From MGBC120314 sp964403785 (GTDB lineage: Bacteria; Bacillota; Clostridia; Lachnospirales; Lachnospiraceae): 15,444 nt of DNA. This document shows, piece after piece, positions 1-5,844 of this stretch; position 1 is the stretch's first letter; the number at the start of each line of letters is the position of its first letter. The notes beneath the pieces are model-generated. The model was given only the letters and a program-made list of their open reading frames with translations, had not been told where the DNA came from and did not search any database. Made by a program: the position numbers and the translations under genes. The stretch lies in the NCBI GenBank assembly GCA_964403785.1, contig CAYOHM010000046.1, positions 1 to 15,444 on the forward strand. The letters are read 5' to 3'.

Positions 1-8
1 AATCCCAA

Positions 9-341
9 TCACGCAAAAACCGTCTGCACCAGCACCATATAAAGGATTGTGCTGCATCCTATACTCAGCAGCGTGTTGCGTTTCCAAACGTGTAAAAGCA
101 TTGCAACCAGAATACAGGATATTTCAGGTATTCCGTGATTGCCGCCGGTAAGATTAACTGAACGGACGCAGTAAACCAAAAGCATGCTCATAACCGCAGG
201 GGGCAGCACCTTGCCAAGGTATTTAACCCATGCAGGAGGTTCAGTGCCCTTATCGAATAAAATGAACGGCAGGAAACGAATAATGGCAGTTACGGCAGCC
301 ATAACAAGAATTATGCAGATTGCGTAAATAGCATCGGTCAT
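9..341 (-). CDS. azlD: AzlD-family branched-chain amino acid transport subunit
   Basis: This 110-residue hydrophobic protein resembles the small AzlD subunit, homologous to BrnE of Corynebacterium, which works with AzlC/BrnF to export branched-chain amino acids across the cytoplasmic membrane. About four hydrophobic stretches are visible, at roughly residues 5-25, 43-61, 72-86 and 92-109. The motif AIIRFLPF near residues 19-26 and the K-YLGKVLPPAVMSML stretch near residues 40-54 are typical of the family. Its ATG overlaps the stop codon of the upstream azlC (TAATG), so the two are translationally coupled. The gene is complete; its stop codon lies at the window edge. The family call is firm, but the exact substrate is inferred. 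Confidence 0.88.
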   Translation of the reverse strand: MTDAIYAICIILVMAAVTAIIRFLPFILFDKGTEPPAWVKYLGKVLPPAVMSMLLVYCVRSVNLTGGNHGIPEISCILVAMLLHVWKRNTLLSIGCSTILYMVLVQTVFA

Positions 342-1039
342 TATAATGCGTCCTCCTTAGACTGAGTATTTGTTTTGGGCTGCAAAAAAAGCAGCGCTGC
401 GGATATTACCAGAAGTGCCGGAATCAAAAAGCTGTCCGGACCGAAAATAATAAGTGATACGATAGTGGCTCCAAAACCAAGTAATGCAGGAAGATGCTTG
501 GAATGGGCTTTCCACTGTTCTACCACAAGCACGGCAAATAAAGCAGTCATAGAAAAATCGATGCCGGTAGTATCAATAGGAAGAAGCTTTCCGGCTACGG
601 CACCTATTACACTTCCCAAAACCCAATAGCTGTGGTTTAAAAGGGTTACGGCATAATAAAAGTCTTTTGAATCCGTATCCTGCGGTGTTTTGGCGGCAGT
701 TAAGAGCGCATAGGTTTCATCAGTCAGCCCGAAAATCAGATACCATTTGCGCTTACCTGTATTCTGGTAGCGTGTAATCATGGAAAGACCATAGAAAAAA
801 TGCCTGAAATTCAATAAAAATGTTAATAAGGCAACATGACTTAATGAAGCATGTGCTGCCAGTAATTCAACGCACAAAAACTCGGCGGAGCCGGCGTAAA
901 TGATTAAACTCATCCCAAATGCCCAAAGCGGGCCATAGCCTGCAGACTGCAGCAGGATGCCAAATGCGATTCCCAGTGACAGATAGCCTGCCATGACAGG
1001 AATGGTCAGTGGAAATGCCTGACGAAATGCGTTTTTCAC
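341..1039 (-). CDS. azlC: AzlC-family branched-chain amino acid permease
   Basis: This 232-residue polytopic membrane protein is the large subunit of an AzlCD (BrnFE-like) branched-chain amino acid exporter. Family marks are the N-terminal AF-LTIPVMAGYLSLGIAFGILL stretch, the YAGSAEF motif near residues 48-54, the NFRHFFYGLSM segment near 77-87 and the GLTDETYAL segment near 104-112. The start is GTG; an in-frame ATG does not occur until residue 16, inside the first conserved block. A GAGG ribosome site sits 8 bases upstream of the GTG. It is the first gene of a two-gene minus-strand operon with azlD. A good extended -10 promoter lies about 60 bases upstream. The substrate is inferred from the family. 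Confidence 0.9.
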   Translation of the reverse strand: MKNAFRQAFPLTIPVMAGYLSLGIAFGILLQSAGYGPLWAFGMSLIIYAGSAEFLCVELLAAHASLSHVALLTFLLNFRHFFYGLSMITRYQNTGKRKWYLIFGLTDETYALLTAAKTPQDTDSKDFYYAVTLLNHSYWVLGSVIGAVAGKLLPIDTTGIDFSMTALFAVLVVEQWKAHSKHLPALLGFGATIVSLIIFGPDSFLIPALLVISAALLFLQPKTNTQSKEDAL

Positions 1040-1097
1040 CTCTTATACCTCAACTTTCTCAATTATCCATCAATCAACTAATTTTTCACCGAGGCAT

Positions 1098-1126
1098 ATT
1101 CTAGCATATCACAAAATAAGATGCAA
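1098..1126 (-). promoter_or_regulatory. Sigma-A promoter of azlCD (extended -10)
   Basis: Read on the minus strand there is a -35 TTGCAT (1121-1126), a 17-base spacer and a -10 TAGAAT (1098-1103) preceded by TGC, giving an extended -10. Transcription would start near 1091, leaving a leader of about 50 bases before the azlC GTG. No riboswitch-like structure is obvious in that short leader. Confidence 0.6.
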
Positions 1127-1137
1127 TCCTGTTAAGG

Positions 1138-1167
1138 TGAATAGAAATCCATTTTATGTAAATACTA
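1138..1167 (+). promoter_or_regulatory. Candidate forespore (sigma-G/F-like) promoter
   Basis: TGAATA (1138-1143), 17 bases, then AATACTA (1161-1167). The Bacillus sigma-G consensus is about TGAATA then CATACTA, so the match is complete at -35 and six of seven at -10. I see no good sigma-A promoter in this gap on the plus strand. The downstream gene resembles spore-coat CotF-like proteins, which fits forespore expression, but the assignment is inference from one site. Confidence 0.45.
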
Positions 1168-1200
1168 TTCCTGTAAAATAAAAGAAAGTGAGTGATAAAT

Positions 1201-1659
1201 ATGGCATTAAAAGAAAAGGAAATTCAGGTTATCAAGGATTTGCAGACGCAGGAGCAGACCTGTATCGACAAGTATGAACTTTACGGGAGTCAGGCAAATG
1301 ACTCTGTTCTTAAAAACTTGTTTTCAACACTTAAAAAGAATGAGCAAAAGCATTATGACTCGTTATCCCAGGTACTTTCAGGAAATGTACCGGAGTGTGA
1401 CTGCAATGATGACGAGGGCAGGAACTATGCTCCGACACCGACCTATAAGCTGGGAGATGATTCTCCTGAGAAGAAGCTTGACGCTTTTCTTGCAACTGAC
1501 TGCATTTCAAGCGAAAAACTCGTTTCAGGAGAATATAACACGAATGTATTTGCTTTTGCAGATACGGCTATTAGAAAACTCTTGGCAGATATACAGATTG
1601 AAGAACAAAATCATGCAGAAATGTTATATAAGTATAAGACAGTCAACTCAATGGCATAA
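1201..1659 (+). CDS. Ferritin-like / CotF-like small four-helix protein
   Basis: This protein of 152 residues looks like the ferritin-like superfamily, closest in feel to the CotF-like spore coat group of Clostridia. It is mostly helical: helices near residues 8-27, 33-59, 88-118 and 120-145. A possible di-iron ligand set is present: E18 in helix 1, E48-x-x-H51 in helix 2, E105 or E111 in helix 3, and E135-x-x-H138 in helix 4. A CDC-containing linker lies near residues 64-70. I chose the ATG at 1201 because an AGTGAG ribosome site lies about 8 bases upstream; a GTG nine bases earlier (1192) has no better site. It stands alone, without an obvious terminator before the next promoter. Function is unknown: a coat component or a metal-binding or oxidative stress protein are both possible. 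Confidence 0.75.
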   Translation: MALKEKEIQVIKDLQTQEQTCIDKYELYGSQANDSVLKNLFSTLKKNEQKHYDSLSQVLSGNVPECDCNDDEGRNYAPTPTYKLGDDSPEKKLDAFLATDCISSEKLVSGEYNTNVFAFADTAIRKLLADIQIEEQNHAEMLYKYKTVNSMA

Positions 1660-1682
1660 ATAAAAGTCGGGACATTGAAATT

Positions 1683-1711
1683 TTGACCTAAGAAACAAGT
1701 TATGGTATGAT
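1683..1711 (+). promoter_or_regulatory. Sigma-A promoter of the DUF4349 lipoprotein gene
   Basis: TTGACC (1683-1688), a 17-base spacer and TATGAT (1706-1711) form a near-consensus promoter. Transcription would start near 1718, giving a leader of about 109 bases before the ATG at 1827. This promoter also rules out the upstream in-frame ATG at 1707, which lies inside the -10 element. Confidence 0.75.
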
Positions 1712-1736
1712 ATATTCATATTTAATTCAGGCAGTC

Positions 1737-1788
1737 GATTGCAAAGCTGGGGCAGGTGCAAGCCTGCACTTGCCACGGTTTTGCAATC
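1737..1788 (+). repeat. Long stem-loop in the leader of the DUF4349 gene
   Basis: A 52-base dyad inside the predicted 5' untranslated region. The outer arms are GATTGCAAAG (1737-1746) and TTTTGCAATC (1779-1788), pairing over 10 positions with one G-U. Then comes a symmetric 4x4 internal loop, CTGG/ACGG. The inner arms are GGCAGGTGCA (1751-1760) and TGCACTTGCC (1765-1774), pairing over 10 positions with one G-U around an AGCC tetraloop. No U-run follows, so it is not a terminator. It does not match a riboswitch class that I recognise; it could be a cis-regulatory RNA, an mRNA-stabilising structure or a dispersed palindromic element. Confidence 0.7.
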
Positions 1789-1826
1789 TGCTATCCAATA
1801 CGAGGAGAAGAGAGGCTTATAGACAA

Positions 1827-2828
1827 ATGAATATCAGGAGAATTTTTTTGACCGGAATCGGCACGTGCCTTTTGCTTTCCGGCTGCGGCTCATCGGATAA
1901 TTCTTACAGCACTGTGGCAGATCAAAGCACATACAACACGGAAATTTCGGATGTTGAAATGGACTATGTAGGGCTTACGGGCAGTACACAGGAATCGGAA
2001 TCAGAAAATGGCGGCAGTGTAAATAGTGATGCTTCAAATGAAAATCTAAATCAGGTTATGTCGCAGGAAAAGATGATTTACAAAACCTATATTGATGCTG
2101 AAACGCTTACCTTTGACCGGACATATGCGGATTTAAAGGCGCTGCTTAATAAGTATGACTGCATTATTTCCAATGAGAGCATTTCCAATGATGGCAGCTC
2201 ATATATGAATTCAGGCTACCGTTCCTCAAGAAACGGATATACCACGGAACGGGAGGCATATGTTGAAATTCGTGTCCCTGCGGCTAATTACACCACGCTT
2301 CTTGAAAATGTGGAGGGACTTGGCAATGTAACCTCAAAGGATTCGTCTGCCACTAATATCACAAGGTCCTATTATGATACAAAGGCAGAGCTTGCAGCAT
2401 ATGAGGAGGAGTATCTCCAGCTTCAGAAGCTTCTGGAGCTTTCCGGAGATATGAGTGACATACTGTCCGTTACAGAGCAGATGACACAGGTGCGCTCAGA
2501 AATCAACAGGCTTAATTCCAATATCCAGAATATGGATATAGATGTGGCGTACAGCTATATTTACCTTACATTAACCGAGGTGGTTGAATACACACAGCCG
2601 CAGGTTGGACGCTCAACTGAAACTTTCTGGGATAGATTTAAGAATAATTTTGAAGATACATACACAGGCTTTTTGGATTTCCTCGAAGGCTTCCTGTTCT
2701 TTATCATCAGAGTTATTCCTTATGCGGTATTTATAGCAATTATAGTATTTGTATATCGCAAAACGCCGCTTCATCGTATGTTTAAGAAAAAACGCGAAGA
2801 AAAGAAGCAGGAAAAACTTAAGCCTTAA
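1827..2828 (+). CDS. DUF4349 lipoprotein with C-terminal membrane anchor
   Basis: This 333-residue envelope protein has a lipoprotein signal peptide with lipobox LSGC (Cys20) after the basic MNIRR start. A low-complexity Ser/Asn/Glu linker runs to about residue 75. The DUF4349 domain follows, about 80-275, including YVEIRVPAANY and a helical coiled-coil-prone stretch around 212-262 (KAELAAYEEEYLQLQKLLEL). One membrane segment lies near 288-309, and the tail is strongly basic (KKKREEKKQEK). After processing the protein would be tethered outside the membrane at its N-terminus, with its C-terminus in the cytoplasm. The ATG at 1827 is chosen because it begins the signal peptide and has AGAGAGG upstream; earlier in-frame codons overlap the promoter. 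The domain has no established function. Confidence 0.88.
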   Translation: MNIRRIFLTGIGTCLLLSGCGSSDNSYSTVADQSTYNTEISDVEMDYVGLTGSTQESESENGGSVNSDASNENLNQVMSQEKMIYKTYIDAETLTFDRTYADLKALLNKYDCIISNESISNDGSSYMNSGYRSSRNGYTTEREAYVEIRVPAANYTTLLENVEGLGNVTSKDSSATNITRSYYDTKAELAAYEEEYLQLQKLLELSGDMSDILSVTEQMTQVRSEINRLNSNIQNMDIDVAYSYIYLTLTEVVEYTQPQVGRSTETFWDRFKNNFEDTYTGFLDFLEGFLFFIIRVIPYAVFIAIIVFVYRKTPLHRMFKKKREEKKQEKLKP

Positions 2829-2833
2829 TTTTG

Positions 2834-2862
2834 TTGAGAAATTTATTTACATATGGTACACT
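2834..2862 (+). promoter_or_regulatory. Possible sigma-A promoter of the amino acid ABC genes
   Basis: TTGAGA (2834-2839), 17 bases, then TACACT (2857-2862), starting five bases after the stop of the DUF4349 gene. It matches consensus at about four of six bases in each box. Transcription would begin near 2869, about 58 bases before the permease ATG. Confidence 0.45.
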
Positions 2863-2926
2863 AATCAGGTCTTTTCTTTTAAACAAATGATTCCGGCACA
2901 TTTTGAGTGCTGTTAAAGGGGTATAT

Positions 2927-3574
2927 ATGAGTTTTTTTAGTGTTACACAGAAGCTTTTAGGAGGTTTTGCAATAAGCTTTGAGCTGTTTTTGGGCACGCT
3001 TTTACTTGCACTTCCACTGGGGCTTATCATTTCATTTGGCTCAATGAGCAGATTTAAGCCTCTAAGATGGCTTGTGAAAACATATGTCTGGATAATTCGC
3101 GGTACGCCGCTTATGCTGCAGCTTATCATTATTTTCTATGGTCCCGGGCTGATTGCCGGGATGAAATCCATTCCGAGGATGGAGGCTGCGTTTTTGGCAT
3201 TTATAATAAACTATTCCGCTTATTTTTCGGAGATTTTCAGGGGCGGAATTGAGGGCATCCCAAGAGGGCAGTATGAAGCCGGACAGGTGCTTGGAATGAC
3301 TAAGAGCCAGATTTTCTTTAAGGTGGTTTTATTGCAGGTTATTAAGAGAATCGTACCGCCTATGAGCAACGAAATCATTACATTGGTAAAGGACACTTCA
3401 CTTGCCAGAATTATAGCAATTCAGGAGATAATCTGGGTTGCACAGGATTACATATCAAGTAAGGCGGCACTTTGGCCATTGTTTTATTCAGGCGTTTTTT
3501 ATCTTGTATTTTGTGGACTGCTTACCATACTGTTCCACTTCATCGAGAAGAAGCTTGACTATTTTCGCGTGTAA
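2927..3574 (+). CDS. Polar amino acid ABC transporter permease
   Basis: This 215-residue membrane protein belongs to the HisM/GlnP-type permeases of polar amino acid uptake systems. The N-terminal FAISFELFLGTLLLALPLG, the WIIRGTPLMLQL motif and the EAA loop (GQYEAGQVLGMTKSQIFFKVVLLQ, roughly residues 116-139), which docks on the ATPase, are all visible. The ending NEIITLVKDTSLARII followed by a C-terminal membrane helix is standard. I start it at the ATG at 2927, which has AAGGGG 5 to 6 bases upstream; the TTG at 2903 would add eight residues without a ribosome site. The ATPase follows 19 bases downstream. No substrate-binding protein gene is present nearby, so the amino acid transported cannot be named. 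Confidence 0.9.
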   Translation: MSFFSVTQKLLGGFAISFELFLGTLLLALPLGLIISFGSMSRFKPLRWLVKTYVWIIRGTPLMLQLIIIFYGPGLIAGMKSIPRMEAAFLAFIINYSAYFSEIFRGGIEGIPRGQYEAGQVLGMTKSQIFFKVVLLQVIKRIVPPMSNEIITLVKDTSLARIIAIQEIIWVAQDYISSKAALWPLFYSGVFYLVFCGLLTILFHFIEKKLDYFRV

Positions 3575-3593
3575 CAGATAGTGGGAGGTCAGT

Positions 3594-4376
3594 ATGCCGG
3601 CATTAGAGGTTTTAAATATTAATAAAAATTTTGGTCAGACTTTAGTTTTAAAGGACATCAGCTTTTCTATGGAAAAGGGTGAGGTTGTGTCGATAATAGG
3701 TTCATCCGGCAGCGGTAAGACAACACTGTTAAGATGCCTTAATTTTTTGGAACAGCCTGACAAGGGTAAGATATATGTACAAAATGAATGTATTTTTGAT
3801 GCGGATGACAGCAGGAGCAAGAGTGAAAGTGAGATAAGAAGAAACCGACGTCACTTCGGACTTGTTTTCCAGTCCTTCAATCTCTTTCCGCAGTACACGG
3901 CAAAGAAAAATGTTATGCTTGCCTGTGAGCTGCTGGCACAGGAGAGGAGTGACTTTAAGACTGATAAAGCAGCAATCTTAAATCAGATTGAACAGAATGC
4001 GGTAAATCTTTTAAACAGGGTGGGACTTGGCGACAGAATGGATAACTATCCGCATCAATTATCCGGCGGACAGCAGCAGAGAGTTGCAATTGCCAGAGCA
4101 CTTGCACTAAAGCCTGATATTCTGTGCTTTGATGAGCCTACTTCAGCACTGGACCCCGAGCTTACGGGAGAGGTGCTTAAGGTAATAAAAGCATTGGCAG
4201 AGGATAATACAACTATGGTAATTGTCACCCATGAGATGGATTTTGCAAGGGAAGTTTCGGACAGGGTGCTTTTTATGAATGAAGGACTTATTCTTGAGCA
4301 GGGTACGCCGCAGGAGGTATTTGATAATCCAAGGCATGAAAGAACAAGACAATTTCTCAAAAAGCTTTCTGATTAA
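3594..4376 (+). CDS. Polar amino acid ABC transporter ATP-binding protein
   Basis: This 260-residue cytoplasmic ATPase of the GlnQ/HisP family would power the adjacent permease. Motifs in order are Walker A GSSGSGKT (36-43), Q-loop Gln93 in VFQSFNLFPQ, signature LSGGQ (156-160), Walker B ILCFDE with catalytic Glu181, D-loop SALD and H-loop His213. All key residues are intact. A charged insertion at about 72-86 (SRSKSESEIRRNRR) and one at about 117-137 are common in clostridial members. GGGAGG at 3583-3588 lies 5 bases before the ATG. It is co-transcribed with the permease upstream; only 40 bases separate it from the DUF368 gene, so the operon may continue. Confidence 0.93.
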   Translation: MPALEVLNINKNFGQTLVLKDISFSMEKGEVVSIIGSSGSGKTTLLRCLNFLEQPDKGKIYVQNECIFDADDSRSKSESEIRRNRRHFGLVFQSFNLFPQYTAKKNVMLACELLAQERSDFKTDKAAILNQIEQNAVNLLNRVGLGDRMDNYPHQLSGGQQQRVAIARALALKPDILCFDEPTSALDPELTGEVLKVIKALAEDNTTMVIVTHEMDFAREVSDRVLFMNEGLILEQGTPQEVFDNPRHERTRQFLKKLSD

Positions 4377-4403
4377 TAAATAACCTGTTAAATATTGTGA
4401 TGT

Positions 4404-4408
4404 GGAGG
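4404..4408 (+). promoter_or_regulatory. Ribosome site selecting a TTG start for the DUF368 gene
   Basis: GGAGG lies exactly 8 bases before the TTG at 4417. It overlaps the alternative GTG at 4402, which would have no ribosome site of its own. ATGs at 4400 and 4409 are out of frame. The TTG start also gives the usual DUF368 N-terminus, running directly into the first membrane segment. Confidence 0.65.
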
Positions 4409-4416
4409 ATGAGATT

Positions 4417-5274
4417 TTGAAAGAGGTAATTTTTGATATAATAAAGGGTATGGTTATGGGCATAGCCAATATAATTCCGGGTGTAAGCGGCGGAACAATG
4501 GCGGTTTCAATGGGTATTTACGATAAGCTGATACATTCGGTCACGCATCTTTTTACGGAATTTAAAAAGAGCGTACTAACTCTGATACCTATTGTAATCG
4601 GAATGGGACTGGGCATTGTGGGTCTTTCATTTGTTATTAAGTTTTTGTTTGCTTCATTTCCGATTCAGACCAACCTGCTGTTTATCGGGCTTATAATCGG
4701 AGGACTTCCGATGATTTATAAGAAGGTTAAGGGTCAGGTGATAAGACTGCCGCATATTACAGCTTTTCTTGTATTTTTTATAGTTGTGGTTGCTATGGCG
4801 GCACTCGGTGAGGTTGAGAGTACGGGAAGGGTATTAAATCCTACCTTCGGCAATATGATTATTTTGTTTTTTATAGGTGTTATTGCAGCGGCAACAATGG
4901 TAATACCGGGCGTAAGCGGTTCAATGGTGCTTATGCTGCTTGGATATTACAATTCAATCATAGATGCGATAACGGATTTTGTAAGCGCACTGGCAGCGTT
5001 TGATGTTCAGGGAATCCTTAATGGGTTTGGAATATTGGTGCCGTTTGGCATAGGTGTTGTTGTCGGTATTTTTGCAATTGCCAAGCTGATAGAGATTATT
5101 TTTGCAAAAGCTCCGTATGTGGCGTACTGGGCGATTATCGGACTTATTGTTGCGTCACCGTTTGCGATTGTATTGATGAACGATTTCTCGGGAATAAATG
5201 TTTTTTCTGTTATCACGGGTGTTCTGGCGCTTGCTGTGGGTATTCTTATCGCAATGACACTTGGCAGAGAATAA
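4417..5274 (+). CDS. DUF368 membrane protein, probable undecaprenyl-phosphate translocase (PopT-type)
   Basis: This polytopic membrane protein of 285 residues belongs to the DUF368 family. Members called PopT have been shown in other bacteria to return undecaprenyl phosphate, the lipid carrier for cell wall synthesis, across the membrane. The family hallmark is an internal duplication with a re-entrant PGVSG motif in each half: NIIPGVSGGTM near residues 18-28 and VIPGVSGSM near 162-170. About eight hydrophobic segments are visible. The predicted start is TTG, decided by the ribosome site 8 bases upstream; a GTG five codons earlier is the alternative. It sits 40 bases after the amino acid ABC ATPase and ends in a terminator that overlaps the next promoter. 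The family is certain; substrate and direction are inferred from homologues. Confidence 0.85.
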   Translation: MKEVIFDIIKGMVMGIANIIPGVSGGTMAVSMGIYDKLIHSVTHLFTEFKKSVLTLIPIVIGMGLGIVGLSFVIKFLFASFPIQTNLLFIGLIIGGLPMIYKKVKGQVIRLPHITAFLVFFIVVVAMAALGEVESTGRVLNPTFGNMIILFFIGVIAAATMVIPGVSGSMVLMLLGYYNSIIDAITDFVSALAAFDVQGILNGFGILVPFGIGVVVGIFAIAKLIEIIFAKAPYVAYWAIIGLIVASPFAIVLMNDFSGINVFSVITGVLALAVGILIAMTLGRE

Positions 5275-5276
5275 GC

Positions 5277-5304
5277 TTGACTTTATAATAATATACTGTA
5301 TAAT
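5277..5304 (+). promoter_or_regulatory. Sigma-A promoter of the marR-ABC exporter operon
   Basis: TTGACT (5277-5282), a 16-base spacer and a perfect TATAAT (5299-5304) begin just after the DUF368 stop codon. The predicted start near 5311 falls inside the tandem palindrome that follows, so a protein bound there would block this promoter. Confidence 0.75.
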
Positions 5305-5306
5305 AT

Positions 5307-5342
5307 AATTCGCACACGAATTATTCGGGTGCGAATTTTTTT
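5307..5342 (+). terminator. Rho-independent terminator of the DUF368 transcript
   Basis: AATTCGCAC (5307-5315) pairs with GTGCGAATT (5329-5337). An inner CGAA/TTCG stem and a three-base loop complete the hairpin, and seven Ts (5336-5342) follow. It occupies the same bases as the tandem palindromes and overlaps the marR transcription start, so one sequence appears to serve two roles. Confidence 0.7.
5308..5336 (+). promoter_or_regulatory. Tandem ATTCG-N4-CGAAT palindromes, candidate MarR operator
   Basis: Two copies of ATTCG-NNNN-CGAAT (5308-5321 and 5323-5336) are separated by one T, with centres 15 bases apart. They directly follow the -10 box and cover the predicted transcription start of the marR operon. 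Position and symmetry fit autorepression by the MarR protein encoded 33 bases downstream, as is usual in that family. Binding is inferred, not shown. Confidence 0.55.
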
Positions 5343-5368
5343 GCGTAATGCGGAAATTGGAGGTGCAT

Positions 5369-5818
5369 ATGGATAATCGTGAGCAATACGCAGGATTTCT
5401 CGTCAGAGAATTATCTAATGAAATGAAGAAGGCAGGACACCATAGGGACGAACAAAACAGCGGCGGGCTTACCATGATGCAGGGCTGGGTCATAGGATAT
5501 CTGGCAAATAATAAGGACCACGACATATTCCAGATAGAGCTTGAAACCCAGTTAAATATCGGCAAATCCACTCTCACGGAAGTCCTTCACCTAATGGAAA
5601 AGAACAATCTGGTAAAACGCGTTATGTCAGAAACAGACGGCAGATGCAAGAAAATAGTTATGACTGACAAAGCACGGCAGATAGATATGCAGATATCACG
5701 GGAAATCGAAAAGAGAGAGCAGTTAATGCGTCAGGGTATCTCCGACGAGGACTATGAAGTATTCATACGGACGATAAAGAAAATGATAGCAAATTTATCT
5801 TCTTTAAAGGAAGCATAA
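5369..5818 (+). CDS. MarR-family transcriptional regulator
   Basis: This 149-residue winged-helix regulator has a helix-turn-helix around residues 52-80 (DIFQIELETQLNIGKSTLTE, then VLHLMEKNNLV). A wing follows near 84-98 (VMSETDGRCKKIVMTDKA), and helical ends at both termini would form the dimer interface. The ATG at 5369 has GGAGG 5 bases upstream; the in-frame ATG at 5348 lacks a site and would place the true ribosome site inside the coding region. It is followed after 26 bases by two ABC exporter genes, the common arrangement in which a MarR repressor responds to a compound that the pump removes. The tandem palindrome at its own promoter is the likely operator. The inducer is unknown. Confidence 0.88.
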   Translation: MDNREQYAGFLVRELSNEMKKAGHHRDEQNSGGLTMMQGWVIGYLANNKDHDIFQIELETQLNIGKSTLTEVLHLMEKNNLVKRVMSETDGRCKKIVMTDKARQIDMQISREIEKREQLMRQGISDEDYEVFIRTIKKMIANLSSLKEA

Positions 5819-5844
5819 TTAATATAATATCACGAAAGGAGTTT

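Noticed and set aside
375..629. Plus-strand open frame opposite azlC
   Set aside because: It is antisense to a well conserved membrane protein gene, with no ribosome site and no recognisable protein features.
1274..1663. Second frame over the ferritin-like gene
   Set aside because: Shadow frame; the composition is not protein-like, whereas the other frame carries the ExxH ligand motifs.
1737..1788. c-di-GMP or other known riboswitch in the DUF4349 leader
   Set aside because: The stem is a simple long dyad and lacks the conserved core sequences of the classes I considered (GEMM, guanidine, ZTP, fluoride).
1707..1826. N-terminal extension of the DUF4349 protein from the ATG at 1707
   Set aside because: That ATG lies inside the -10 box of a near-consensus promoter, and the true signal peptide begins at 1827.
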